DNA of 18,633 bases from JBBQZL01 sp038207745 (GCA_038207745.1 JBBQZL010000029.1:1-18633), one strand, 5' to 3'. Numbered from the stretch's first letter, positions 6,865 through 15,169 are shown. Numbers and translations: made by a program. Notes: generated by a model not told the origin, from the letters alone.

Positions 6865-9459
6865 TCAGTTTGAAGTCGCGGATTTGGTGAACGTCAGGTC
6901 GCCGTCGACGGCATCGATCCTGACGAAATCCCCATCCCCGAACTCTCCCTGAAGGATGCGCAGGGCGAGTTTATCGACCAATTGCTTCTGGATCACGCGT
7001 TTCAGGGGCCGGGCGCCGTATACGGGGTCGTAGCCGAGGTTGCCGAGCAGCGTTCTTGCCGCCTCGGTCAGCTCGATCTCAATTCCGCGCTCGTGGACCC
7101 GGCCGACGAGCTGTACCACCTGCAGTTCGACGATCCGGTCGATGTCCTGCCTCGATAGGCGGTGGAAGATCACCGTGTCGTCGATCCGGTTGAGGAACTC
7201 CGGCTTGAAGGTCGAGGCGAGTATCTCCTCGACCCGCTCGCGGATCCGCTCGTCGACGACTTCGCCGGCGATCTCCTGGCTGCCGACATTCGAGGTCATG
7301 ATCAGGACGGTGTTGGTGAAGTTGACCGTGCGGCCCTGGCCATCGGTCAGGCGACCGTCGTCCATCAACTGGAGCAGGGTGTTGAAGACATCGGGGTGCG
7401 CCTTCTCGATCTCATCGAGGAGGACGACCGCGTAGGGACGCCGGCGAACCGCCTCGGTCAGCTGCCCGCCCTCGTCGTATCCGACATATCCCGGTGGCGC
7501 GCCGATCAACCGGGAGACGGTGTGCTTCTCCATGTACTCGGACATGTCGAGGCGGATGATCGCCTCTTCGGTGTCGAACATGAACTCGGCCAGCGCCTTG
7601 GCCAGCTCTGTCTTCCCGACCCCGGTCGGTCCGAGAAAGAGGAAGGAGCCGATCGGGCGATTGGGGTCAGCCAGGCCCGCCCTGGAGCGACGAAGCGCAT
7701 TCGAGACCGCCTCGATCGCCTCATCCTGGCCGACCACGCGATCGTGGAGGCGGTCCTCCATCCTGACCAGCTTCTCGACCTCTCCCTCCATGAGCCGGCT
7801 GACCGGGATTCCGGTCCAGCGGGCGACGACCTCGGCGATGTCCTCCTCGGTCACGGTGTCGGCGAGCAGGGACCTGCCATCGGCCTGGAGCTCGAGCAGT
7901 CGCTCCCGCCCGAGTCCGACCTCCTTCTCCAGATCGGGGATTTCCCCATACTCGAGACGGGCGGCCTTCTCGAGGTCCATCTCGGTGCCACGTTTTGCCT
8001 CGTCGACCTGATGGCGAGCCGCGTCAAGCCGGTCGCGGACCTCCTTGATCACCCCGAGTGCCTGCTTCTCGTTGTCCCACCGGGTGTTGAGTGCTGAGAA
8101 CTCCTCCTCGAACTCGGCAAGCTCGGCCCGTAGAACCTCCAACCGCTCCCGCGAGCGGTCGTCCGGCTCCTTCTCGCTCTCGAGCGCCTTCTCCTCGATC
8201 TTCAGCTGGGTGATCCGGCGGTTGATCTCATCGATCTCGGTCGGCACCGACTCTGTCTCTATCTTCAGCCTCGAGGCGGCCTCGTCGATCAGGTCGATTG
8301 CCTTGTCGGGGAGAAAGCGGTCGGCGATGTAGCGCTCCGAGAGCTCGGCGGCGGCGACGATCGCCGAGTCGGTGATCGAGACGCCGTGGTGCTGCTCATA
8401 GCGCTCCTTGAGGCCGCGCAGGATCGCGATCGTGTCGGCCATGTCGGGCTCGCCGACCATGACCGGCTGGAAGCGACGCTCGAGGGCCGCGTCCTTCTCG
8501 ATGTGCTTTCGGTACTCGTCGAGCGTCGTCGCGCCGACGGCACGGAGCTCCCCCCGGGCCAGCATCGGCTTGAGCAGGTTGGCGGCGTCGACCGCGCCCT
8601 CTGCGGCGCCGGCACCGACGATGGTGTGGAGCTCGTCGAGGAAGAGGATGATCCTGCCCTCCGCGGCCTGGACCTCACTGAGCACTGCCTTGAGTCGCTC
8701 CTCAAACTCGCCGCGATACTTTGCGCCCGCGAGCAGAGACCCCATGTCGAGCGCGATCACGCTTCGACCCTGGAGGCTCTTCGGCACGTCGCCGTCGACG
8801 ATCCGTTGCGCCAGCCCCTCGACGATCGCGGTCTTGCCGACGCCGGGGTCACCGATCAGGACCGGGTTGTTCTTGGTTTTCCGGGCAAGCACCTGGGTGA
8901 CCCGGCGGATCTCCTCATCGCGGCCGATCACCGGATCGAGCTTGCCCTGCTCGGCGGCCTGGGTCAGATCCTGCCCGTAGGTCGAGAGCGCCTCGAGGGT
9001 GTCCTCTGCGGTCTCCGAGTTGAAGCCGTGGGGACCACGCACGTCCTCGATCGCGCTCAGCAGCGTCTTGCGGTCGGGGATCAGGTCGGATACCCCGGAC
9101 TGGGACTCGGTCAGGGCGAGCAGCAGGTGGGCGACCGAGACGAAGGTGTCGCCCATCCCGGCCTTCTCCTCCTCGGCACGGCGGACGGCCATCGCCAGCG
9201 AGGATGAGATCGACGGCGACGGTGCCTCGGTTCCGGAGACTGTCGGCAGGTCGCTGACGGTCCGGCGCACCCGGCTGATCGTCGCCGCGACGTCGGCGCT
9301 CAGTTTCTGGAGGATCCGGGGCGCCAGACCATCGTCCTGCTGAAGAAGCGCCAGCAGGAGGTGCGCGGGCGTGGTCTCGGTATTGCGACCGGCGGCAGCC
9401 AACTCGGTGGCTGCGCCGACGGCCTCGCGGGCCTTGTTTGTGAACGACTCCGGGTTCAT
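6865..9459 (-). CDS. clpB: ATP-dependent disaggregase ClpB
   Basis: ClpB is a hexameric AAA+ machine that threads aggregated protein through its pore and works with DnaK/DnaJ/GrpE. The 864 residues are full family length. N-domain (1-150); NBD1 with Walker A GDPGVGKT (203-210) and Walker B ILFLDELH (271-278), and pore loop KYRGEFEER (247-255); a coiled-coil M-domain rich in Glu/Lys/Arg (about 405-530); NBD2 with Walker A GPTGVGKTELAKALAE, Walker B VVLLDEIEKAHPDV and pore motif GAPPGYVGYDEGG. The C-terminus ends KSATSN. The ATG start lies 9 nt after the hspR stop, and its ribosome site (GAGGTGAGG, 9462-9470) overlaps that stop codon, so it is translated as part of the dnaK operon. The presence of an M-domain separates it from ClpA and ClpC-like proteins. 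Confidence 0.98.
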   Translation of the reverse strand: MNPESFTNKAREAVGAATELAAAGRNTETTPAHLLLALLQQDDGLAPRILQKLSADVAATISRVRRTVSDLPTVSGTEAPSPSISSSLAMAVRRAEEEKAGMGDTFVSVAHLLLALTESQSGVSDLIPDRKTLLSAIEDVRGPHGFNSETAEDTLEALSTYGQDLTQAAEQGKLDPVIGRDEEIRRVTQVLARKTKNNPVLIGDPGVGKTAIVEGLAQRIVDGDVPKSLQGRSVIALDMGSLLAGAKYRGEFEERLKAVLSEVQAAEGRIILFLDELHTIVGAGAAEGAVDAANLLKPMLARGELRAVGATTLDEYRKHIEKDAALERRFQPVMVGEPDMADTIAILRGLKERYEQHHGVSITDSAIVAAAELSERYIADRFLPDKAIDLIDEAASRLKIETESVPTEIDEINRRITQLKIEEKALESEKEPDDRSRERLEVLRAELAEFEEEFSALNTRWDNEKQALGVIKEVRDRLDAARHQVDEAKRGTEMDLEKAARLEYGEIPDLEKEVGLGRERLLELQADGRSLLADTVTEEDIAEVVARWTGIPVSRLMEGEVEKLVRMEDRLHDRVVGQDEAIEAVSNALRRSRAGLADPNRPIGSFLFLGPTGVGKTELAKALAEFMFDTEEAIIRLDMSEYMEKHTVSRLIGAPPGYVGYDEGGQLTEAVRRRPYAVVLLDEIEKAHPDVFNTLLQLMDDGRLTDGQGRTVNFTNTVLIMTSNVGSQEIAGEVVDERIRERVEEILASTFKPEFLNRIDDTVIFHRLSRQDIDRIVELQVVQLVGRVHERGIEIELTEAARTLLGNLGYDPVYGARPLKRVIQKQLVDKLALRILQGEFGDGDFVRIDAVDGDLTFTKSATSN

Positions 9460-9468
9460 GGCCTCACC

Positions 9469-10002
9469 TCAGGCGTTGGCGCCGCGTGCGCGGGACCTGG
9501 TTCGCTCGACCGGTATCTGGACGGGCGCCGTCGGGCCGGCGCCGCCCTTCGGCCGGTCGATCGGGATCACGTCGTAGACGCCGTAGGGGACGATCTCGGT
9601 CCGCAGCGACCGCATTCGCTCGACATCCCTGGCGAGCTGCTCCTCGAGTTCGATCGTTCGCCTGCGCATCTGCTCGAGCTCACCGCGCATCGACTCGACC
9701 CGCTTCTCCATTTCCAGCACCGTCTCGACGCCGGCGAGGTTGAGCCCCTGCTCGGAGGTCATCTCCTGGATGCGGCGCAATCGCTCGACATCCGCCTGCG
9801 AGTAGAGCCGCGTGTTCTTCGGCGAGCGCTTCGGGTTGATCAGACCCTTGGCCTCATACATCCGCAGTGTCTGTGGATGCATCTCCGCCAGCTCCGCCGC
9901 GACGGAGATCATGAAGACTCCGCGCTCCTGGTCGAGTGTCGCTGTGATGGTGCGCCGCTCGATCCGCGCACCCCGCCGCTGCGTGTCGCGATCCGATGTC
10001 AT
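9469..10002 (-). CDS. hspR: HspR, MerR-family heat-shock repressor
   Basis: HspR represses the dnaK operon, and in characterised actinobacteria DnaK is its co-repressor. The 177-residue protein has a MerR winged helix at about 30-70 (MISVAAELAEMHPQTLRMYE, then AKGLINPKRSPKNTRLYS), followed by a MerR-type segment DVERLRRIQEMTSEQGLNLAGV and a coiled coil (about 93-135) for dimerisation. It has a 27-residue N-terminal extension and a basic, low-complexity C-terminal tail, making it longer than the roughly 126-150 residues usual for HspR. The ATG (10000-10002) directly follows the dnaJ TAG with no gap, with AAGGTGA 8 nt upstream inside dnaJ. It is followed 9 nt later by clpB. Confidence 0.95.
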   Translation of the reverse strand: MTSDRDTQRRGARIERRTITATLDQERGVFMISVAAELAEMHPQTLRMYEAKGLINPKRSPKNTRLYSQADVERLRRIQEMTSEQGLNLAGVETVLEMEKRVESMRGELEQMRRRTIELEEQLARDVERMRSLRTEIVPYGVYDVIPIDRPKGGAGPTAPVQIPVERTRSRARGANA

Positions 10003-11115
10003 CTAGTTGTTCACCTTGCCTGATCCCGCGGACGCCCTTTTCAGGAGCTCCTCACGAGGGTTGTGGTTGAACTTCCCGGCAAACTCGTCAAGCGCGCTCT
10101 TCTGATCCTTGGACAGCTTCTTCGGCACATCGATCGCGAGGCGATAGCGGATGTCGCCCTTGGCTCCCCGGCTGTTCGGGCGCGGTGGACCCTCGCCGCG
10201 AAGGCGCTGGATCGCACCGTGCTCGGTACCTGGTGCGATGCGTATCTTCTTGGTCCCGCCAAGGATCGGGACCTCGACCGTGGCACCTCGGGTCGCCTCG
10301 ACAAATGTGATCGGGACGGCAACCTCGAGGTTGCCGTCCGGGAGCTGCTTGAAGACCGGGGACTCGGCCACCCGTGTGGTCACGAAGAGGTCGCCGGGTG
10401 GGCCGCCCCTCGGCCCGGCCTCTCCTTTGCCGGCGAGACGGATCCGGGTGCCGTTCTGAACACCTGCCGGAATGTTGACCTTGTATCGCTTGGTCTGCCG
10501 GGTGAGGCCGGAGCCGCCACAGGTCTGGCATGGGTTCTCGATCACCTGGCCGGAGCCGCCGCATTGCGGGCAGGGGTGGCTCATCGAGAAGAAGCCCTGG
10601 CTCTGGCTGTCGATTCCGCGGCCACCACAGCGGGGACAGACGACCGGTGACGTGCCGGCCTCGGCGCCGGTCCCCCTGCAGGTCTGGCAACGCTCTGACT
10701 TCGGGACCGTGACGGTTATCTGGTCACCATGGATCGCCTGGTTGAAGGAGAGGGCGATCTCGGTCTCGAGGTCGCTGCCTCTCTGCTGCTCGGTTGCCCG
10801 TCCGCCACCTCTATTGAAGAGGCCGGAGAAGATGTCGCTGATGTTCTCGGACCTGCCGAAGCCTCCGGGCGCCGGTCCGCCGGTGCCGCCGAAACCGCTG
10901 AACATCGACGGGCCGGCGTCATACGCCTCCCGTTTCTCAGAGTCCGAGAGGGTCGAGTTCGCCTCCTGGATCTCCTTGAAGCGCTCCTCGGCCGCCGGGT
11001 CATCCGGATTTCGATCCGGATGGTTCTCCCGCGCAAGCTTTCGGTACGCCTTCTTTATCTCGTCGTCGGTCGCCTTCTTGGAGACGCCGAGAACCTCATA
11101 GAAGTCTTTGGCCAT
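10003..11115 (-). CDS. dnaJ: chaperone DnaJ (type I Hsp40)
   Basis: DnaJ delivers substrates to DnaK and stimulates its ATPase. 370 residues with every type I feature: J-domain (1-68) with the HPD motif at 32-34; a Gly/Phe-rich region (70-105, FSGFGGTGGPAPGGFG); and four zinc-binding CxxCxGxG repeats at 143-150 (CQTCRGTG), 160-167 (CPRCGGRG), 182-189 (CPQCGGSG) and 196-203 (CQTCGGSG). C-terminal beta domains follow, with GDLFVTTRV and the QxLRGEG-type motif IQRLRGEG. The ATG follows grpE by 8 nt; its TAG abuts the hspR start. Position next to hspR fits the DnaJ1 type of actinobacteria. Having all four zinc repeats rules out CbpA-like proteins. Confidence 0.98.
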   Translation of the reverse strand: MAKDFYEVLGVSKKATDDEIKKAYRKLARENHPDRNPDDPAAEERFKEIQEANSTLSDSEKREAYDAGPSMFSGFGGTGGPAPGGFGRSENISDIFSGLFNRGGGRATEQQRGSDLETEIALSFNQAIHGDQITVTVPKSERCQTCRGTGAEAGTSPVVCPRCGGRGIDSQSQGFFSMSHPCPQCGGSGQVIENPCQTCGGSGLTRQTKRYKVNIPAGVQNGTRIRLAGKGEAGPRGGPPGDLFVTTRVAESPVFKQLPDGNLEVAVPITFVEATRGATVEVPILGGTKKIRIAPGTEHGAIQRLRGEGPPRPNSRGAKGDIRYRLAIDVPKKLSKDQKSALDEFAGKFNHNPREELLKRASAGSGKVNN

Positions 11116-11123
11116 GAGCCCTC

Positions 11124-11867
11124 CTATTGGGCAACGGTCACCCTCGCCGGCCGCAGGACGCGCTCGCCGAGGCGATAGCCGCGCTGCAGGACCTCGGTGA
11201 CGCTTCCGGGTTGAGCGCCCTCGACCGGCAGCGCCTGGAGAGCCTCATGCCAGGTCGGATCAAACGTCTCCCCGACCTGCCCATAGCTCTCGACGCCTGC
11301 CCGCGAGAGGCTCGAAGTCAGTTCCCGATAGGTCATCGCGATCCCCTGTGCGAGGGGGATGTCAGTTGAAAGTTCACCCTTGAGCACGGCCACGGGATCA
11401 ATCTCCGCCGCCTCGAGCGCGCGCTCCAGGTTGTCGAGAACGCCGATCAGCTCGGTGGCCAGCCCGGCCTTGCCCCGCTCGGCCGCCGCCGCCGACTCAG
11501 CAGTGGCGCGCTTGCGAAAGTTCTCAAAATCAGCTCGCGTCCGTTGAGCCAACTCCAGATACTCATCCCGCTCCCGCTGGGCAACGACCAACTCATCCAG
11601 ATCTGCGTCAACCACAGCCGCCGCCTCCGCCGCCTCATCCGAAGCATCATCCTGCTCCGGAGCGGCGCCCTCCGCGGAAACCGGCCCGTCCGGAGTGGCA
11701 CCCAAGTCCTGGCCGCCGACGCCCGGAGCGGCCGCAGTGTCCTGCCGGTCGTCGCCGGGAGTGGCTGCAGAATCTTCAGCGCTCCCAGCGGAGGCTGAGT
11801 GAGGGGGTGTGCCAGAACCCCCCTCACCACCAGCCCAGCCGGCTCGGATTCCCGGGTCGTCAATCAC
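11124..11867 (-). CDS. grpE: nucleotide exchange factor GrpE
   Basis: GrpE releases ADP from DnaK. The 247-residue protein has an unusually long, low-complexity N-terminal arm (1 to about 88) rich in Gly, Ala, Asp and Pro, before a normal GrpE core. The core has a long dimer coiled coil (about 88-150; YLELAQRTRADFENFRKR is the family hallmark), LIGVLDNLERAL, and the C-terminal beta domain GETFDPTWHEAL with the signature VTEVLQRGYRLGERVLRPA. The GTG start (11865-11867) overlaps the dnaK stop by 4 nt (GTGA), which gives tight coupling of chaperone and exchange-factor synthesis. The usual family length is about 170-210, so the extension accounts for the excess. Confidence 0.96.
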   Translation of the reverse strand: MIDDPGIRAGWAGGEGGSGTPPHSASAGSAEDSAATPGDDRQDTAAAPGVGGQDLGATPDGPVSAEGAAPEQDDASDEAAEAAAVVDADLDELVVAQRERDEYLELAQRTRADFENFRKRATAESAAAAERGKAGLATELIGVLDNLERALEAAEIDPVAVLKGELSTDIPLAQGIAMTYRELTSSLSRAGVESYGQVGETFDPTWHEALQALPVEGAQPGSVTEVLQRGYRLGERVLRPARVTVAQ

Positions 11868-13744
11868 TTGCTCTCGTCTTCCTCAACCACCTCAGCGTCA
11901 ACAACCTCTTCGTCATCGCCATCGCCTGAGCCGTCTGCCGCTTCCTGCTGCGCCGACTCGTAGACCTTCTCCGAAACCTGGTGGAAGGCGGCCTGGAGTG
12001 CATCGGTCTTGGTCTTGATCGCCTCTGCGTCATCGGCCTCGAGTGCATCGCGGACTTCCTTGATCGCACTTTCGACCTCGGTCTTGGCCGACTCGTCGAC
12101 CTTGTCACCGAGTTCGGTGAGCTGCTTCTCGGCCTGGTAGACCGCGTTCTCACCGACGTTTCGCGCTTCCGCGAGTTCCCGTTGCGCGCGGTCCTCGTCG
12201 GCATGGGACTCGGCGTCCGTGACCATGTTCTGGATGTCCTCATCGGAGAGGCCGGAACCGGACTTGATCTCGATCTTCTGTTCCTTGCCGGTCCCGTGGT
12301 CCTTTGCCCCGACATTGAGGATGCCGTTGGCGTCCATGTCAAAGGTGACCTCGATCTGCGGCAGGCCGCGCGGCGACGGCGGGATCCCGGTGAGTTGGAA
12401 CTTGCCGAGGCTCTTGTTTCCCGAGGCCATCTCTCGCTCGCCCTGGAGGACATGGATCTCGACCGAGGGCTGATTGTCCTCGGCGGTCGAGAAGGTCTCG
12501 GACTTGCGGGTCGGAATCGTCGTGTTGCGCTCGATCAGCTTCGTCATCACGCCACCCTTGGTCTCGATGCCGAGAGTCAGCGGGGTCACGTCGAGTAGAA
12601 GAACGTCCTTGACATCGCCTGCGAGCACTCCGGCCTGGATTGCGGCACCGACTGCGACGACCTCATCGGGGTTGACGCCCTGATGCGGCTCGGAGCCGGT
12701 CAGATCCTTGACCTTGTCGCGCACCGCAGGCATGCGGGACATGCCGCCGACCAACACAACGTGGTCGATCTTCGGCTTGCCGGCATCGGCGAGCGACTGT
12801 TTGACGGGCTTGACGATGCGATCGAGAAGATCGCTGGTCAACTCGGTCAGCTTCGACCGGGTCAGTTTCAGGTCGAGGTGCTTCGGCTGCCCCTCAACCG
12901 CAGTGATGAATGGCAGGTTGATCTGGGTCTCCTGTGTTGAGGAGAGCTCGATCTTTGCCTTCTCGGCTGCTTCGTAGAGACGCTGCAGGGAGTTCTTGTC
13001 CTGCGCGAGGTCGACGCCCTGGTCACGCTTGAACTCGGCAACCAGCCACTCGACGACCGCCTTGTCCCAGTTGTCGCCACCGAGGTGGTTGTCGCCCGCG
13101 GTCGACTTGACCTCGAAGACACCGTCGCCGATCTCGAGAACGGAGACGTCGAAGGTGCCGCCACCGAGGTCGAAGACGAGGATCGTCTGGTCGGTGGCCT
13201 CCTTGTCGAGTCCGTATGCGAGAGACGCGGCTGTCGGCTCGTTGATGATCCGTTTGACCTCGAGGCCGGCGATCTTGCCCGCGTCCTTGGTTGCCTGGCG
13301 CTGGTCATCGTTGAAGTAGGCGGGGACCGTGATCACTGCCGAGTCGACGGTTTCGCCCAGCTTTGCCTCGGCGTCCGCCTTCAGCTTCTGGAGGATGATC
13401 GCCGAGATCTCGGGCGGCGAGTACTGCTTGCCGCGCACGTCGATCCGCACATCCCCGTTCGGGCTGGCCTCGACCTCGTAGGGGACCATCGTCTCCTCTT
13501 CCTTTACCTCGGCCTCCTTGCGACCCATGAACCGCTTGATCGAGAAGATCGTGTTCTCGGGGTTCATCACCGCCTGTCGCTTGGCGACGGTGCCGACCAG
13601 GCGGTCGCCTGACTCAGCGAAGCCAACCACCGATGGAGTCGTGCGGCCACCCTCGGCGTTCTCGAGCACATTCGGCTCGCCGCCTTCCAGGATCGCGACG
13701 CACGAGTTGGTCGTACCCAGATCGATTCCGATTGTCTTGCCCAT
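11864..13744 (-). CDS. dnaK: chaperone DnaK (Hsp70)
   Basis: The central ATP-driven chaperone of the operon, 626 residues. The ATPase domain (1 to about 365) shows GIDLGTTNSCV (5-15), VPAYFNDDQRQATKDAG, INEPTAASLAYGLD and DLGGGTFDVSVLEI. The hydrophobic interdomain linker DVLLLDVTPLTLGIE is intact. The substrate domain carries the NTTIPT motif, and the tail is acidic (EEVVDAEVVEEDESK). The ATG start has a perfect AGGAGG site (13752-13757) 7 nt away. It is the first gene of dnaK-grpE-dnaJ-hspR-clpB and overlaps grpE by 4 nt. The CTTG/CAAG dyads upstream suggest HspR control. Nothing is missing or truncated. Confidence 0.99.
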   Translation of the reverse strand: MGKTIGIDLGTTNSCVAILEGGEPNVLENAEGGRTTPSVVGFAESGDRLVGTVAKRQAVMNPENTIFSIKRFMGRKEAEVKEEETMVPYEVEASPNGDVRIDVRGKQYSPPEISAIILQKLKADAEAKLGETVDSAVITVPAYFNDDQRQATKDAGKIAGLEVKRIINEPTAASLAYGLDKEATDQTILVFDLGGGTFDVSVLEIGDGVFEVKSTAGDNHLGGDNWDKAVVEWLVAEFKRDQGVDLAQDKNSLQRLYEAAEKAKIELSSTQETQINLPFITAVEGQPKHLDLKLTRSKLTELTSDLLDRIVKPVKQSLADAGKPKIDHVVLVGGMSRMPAVRDKVKDLTGSEPHQGVNPDEVVAVGAAIQAGVLAGDVKDVLLLDVTPLTLGIETKGGVMTKLIERNTTIPTRKSETFSTAEDNQPSVEIHVLQGEREMASGNKSLGKFQLTGIPPSPRGLPQIEVTFDMDANGILNVGAKDHGTGKEQKIEIKSGSGLSDEDIQNMVTDAESHADEDRAQRELAEARNVGENAVYQAEKQLTELGDKVDESAKTEVESAIKEVRDALEADDAEAIKTKTDALQAAFHQVSEKVYESAQQEAADGSGDGDDEEVVDAEVVEEDESK

Positions 13745-13751
13745 CTACATG

Positions 13752-13757
13752 CCTCCT
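13752..13757 (-). promoter_or_regulatory. consensus ribosome binding site of dnaK
   Basis: AGGAGG on the minus strand, a full Shine-Dalgarno match, 7 nt before the ATG at 13742-13744. Most other genes in the window have weaker sites, in keeping with strong DnaK expression. A short dyad GCTTATTAAGC (13760-13770) lies immediately upstream. Confidence 0.85.
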
Positions 13758-13803
13758 ACGCTTATTAAGCTTTCGTGTTGTATTGCTAAGAAATCTAAGT
13801 GTC

Positions 13804-13832
13804 AGTATGGCAGATCGTGCTTGACAAGGGAA
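13804..13832 (-). promoter_or_regulatory. candidate dnaK promoter (extended -10)
   Basis: Minus strand: -10 CATACT (13804-13809, 4/6) preceded by TGC, making an extended -10. A weak -35, TTCCCT (13827-13832, 3/6), sits at a 17-nt spacing. It predicts a start near 13797 and a leader of about 53 nt. Its -35 region overlaps the CTTG/CAAG dyads, as expected for a repressible heat-shock promoter. The hexamer matches are poor, so this is tentative. Confidence 0.4.
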
Positions 13833-13849
13833 GGGCTTGCCGCAACAAG
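13820..13849. promoter_or_regulatory. candidate HspR operator: paired CTTG/CAAG dyads
   Basis: On the plus strand: CTTGACAAG (13820-13828), a 7-nt spacer, then CTTGCCGCAACAAG (13836-13849). The known HspR box (HAIR) is CTTGAGT-N7-ACTCAAG. Here the outer CTTG/CAAG tetramers recur four times, but the arrangement is not the classic 21-bp box. It lies at the -35 of the candidate dnaK promoter, and hspR is in the same operon, so autoregulation is the natural reading. Identity as the HspR site is inference. Confidence 0.45.
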
Positions 13850-13860
13850 CCTGCCGCGGC

Positions 13861-13898
13861 AAAAAAACGGCCCGCCCCCGAAAGCGGGAGCGGGCCGT
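13861..13898 (-). terminator. Rho-independent terminator of the pfkB-nth-cytochrome-phosphatase run
   Basis: Read on the minus strand, a strong hairpin has 9-bp outer arms ACGGCCCGC / GCGGGCCGT (13890-13898 and 13867-13875). A C-A mismatch and a 4-bp inner stem (CCCG/CGGG) follow, and the hairpin ends in a run of seven T (13861-13867). It sits 44 nt after the stop of the secreted phosphatase-fold gene and before the dnaK promoter, so it separates the two transcripts. Confidence 0.9.
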
Positions 13899-13941
13899 GT
13901 GACCCAATCAGGTCCTGTTCGAGGTGCCCGGAGGCGCCCTC

Positions 13942-15111
13942 CTACCTCTTGACCAGCAACCTGCTGAACATGCCTGCGTGGTCGGAATCCCAGAAACCGT
14001 TCCGGGGAACGCGGCCGGTCACCGAGGCGGACTTCAGCTTGATCCGCTTCGGCGCGTCGGTCATCACGTGGTCGATCGACTCCGTGAAATCCCCGAGGCT
14101 GCCGAAGTTGTCGGTCAGGATGCCGGAGGCGATGCAACAGGTGTGCGGCATCGTCCTGGTGCGTTCACGAAGCCCGGCCCTGAGCAGCGCGTTGTAGGCG
14201 AGAGCGTCGGGGCCCGGGGTGGTCTTGTGATCGGAGTTGAGGTCCCCGATCAGGATCACCGGCAGCCTGCCCGTTGCCGGGCCGTGCTTCGCGACCAGCT
14301 CCTTGGCCTGCGCCTCGCGGATCGTCGGATCACCGAAGGACTCGAGGTGGGTATCGACGAAGCGCAGCCACGGTGCCTTGCCGATCTTCACGTCGGCGCG
14401 AACCCAGCCGCGCTGGACCGTCACGGGAACCCCCGAGATCACCGGCTGATAGAGGGTGCTGAAGTGTGAACCCTTGACGTTCTTGACCTTGATGCCGGTT
14501 CCGACCTTGATCAGCAGCGCATCGCGCATGGTCAGACGGCCGTTGATCTCGCCGCCAAAGGGGCCGGTGCCGGGATCGTTGTCGAAGTCTGCCGGTGCCT
14601 CGAAGTCGAACTGATCGTTTGAGATCGCGACTCTGTAGTGCTTCTTGCGCTTGTTGAGCCGTCCCATCAGGGACTTGATGTAGTCGTAGCGGACCGTGGT
14701 GGCGGTCTTCGGACCCCCCAACGCGGCATCCAGGTTGGGATCACCAGTTCTCCACATCGCGGCCTCCTGCAGGCCGACGACATCTGGGGATTTCTTGAGG
14801 ATCTCTGCTGCCAGGCCCTTGGCGCGGACCGGGAAGTTGTTTGCGTCGACGTCGCGGACGACCTGCCCGTTCTTGGTGACGAAGTCGGTGAGGCTTGTCG
14901 CCGCGACCGCGGGACCGAGGTCGGCTCCGAGGTAGAGATTGCGCGACATCACCTTGACCGAAGCGGGCTTCCGCTTCTTCTTGGAGGCGGCCGAAGCGGT
15001 GCCGGTCAACGCGCTGGGGAGCATCGCGGCGAGCATCGCAATCACCGCGAGCGTGAAGATAAGTGCGAGTGAGGTCCGAGACCCGAGGCCACGGGGGCGT
15101 GCGAAAGACAT
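13942..15111 (-). CDS. secreted endonuclease/exonuclease/phosphatase-family protein
   Basis: A 389-residue exported metal-dependent phosphodiesterase fold; the substrate (DNA, phospholipid or other phosphoester) cannot be told. Signal peptide at 1-42 (LALIFTLAVIAMLAAMLPSAL, cleavage near TASA|ASKKK). Fold motifs in order: MSRNLYLGAD (55-64, metal-side Asn58), VVGLQE (111-116, Glu116), DTHLES (253-258, His255), IGDLNSD (288-294, Asp290 and Asn292), SIDHVM (345-350) and WDSDHAGMF (374-382, Asp377 and His378), all expected catalytic positions. The ATG has an AGAGGAG site just upstream. It is the last gene before the terminator at 13861-13898 and lies 100 nt after the cytochrome gene. No membrane anchor is seen after the signal peptide. 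Confidence 0.92.
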   Translation of the reverse strand: MSFARPRGLGSRTSLALIFTLAVIAMLAAMLPSALTGTASAASKKKRKPASVKVMSRNLYLGADLGPAVAATSLTDFVTKNGQVVRDVDANNFPVRAKGLAAEILKKSPDVVGLQEAAMWRTGDPNLDAALGGPKTATTVRYDYIKSLMGRLNKRKKHYRVAISNDQFDFEAPADFDNDPGTGPFGGEINGRLTMRDALLIKVGTGIKVKNVKGSHFSTLYQPVISGVPVTVQRGWVRADVKIGKAPWLRFVDTHLESFGDPTIREAQAKELVAKHGPATGRLPVILIGDLNSDHKTTPGPDALAYNALLRAGLRERTRTMPHTCCIASGILTDNFGSLGDFTESIDHVMTDAPKRIKLKSASVTGRVPRNGFWDSDHAGMFSRLLVKR

Positions 15112-15139
15112 TTGACTCCTCTCTGGGCGGTCAGCAGAT

Positions 15140-15153
15140 CGGCTGCAAAGCCG
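15140..15153. other. small perfect hairpin between cytochrome and phosphatase genes
   Basis: CGGCT-GCAA-AGCCG (plus strand), a 5-bp stem with a four-base loop, flanked by outer GGTC/GACC arms on the minus strand. No T-run follows, so it is not a clear terminator; it may stabilise or attenuate the leader of the 15111 gene. Confidence 0.35.
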
Positions 15154-15169
15154 TCAGACCGCGTTCATA

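Noticed and set aside
7162..9207. Long plus-strand open frames opposite clpB (311 and 273 codons)
   Set aside because: They are antisense shadows of clpB produced by high-GC codon bias; their translations are rich in Arg/Asp/Gly with no motifs and no ribosome sites.
13775..13800. CIRCE element (HrcA site) upstream of dnaK
   Set aside because: Only a TTAGCA fragment matches; the second arm is absent, and the operon encodes HspR rather than HrcA.
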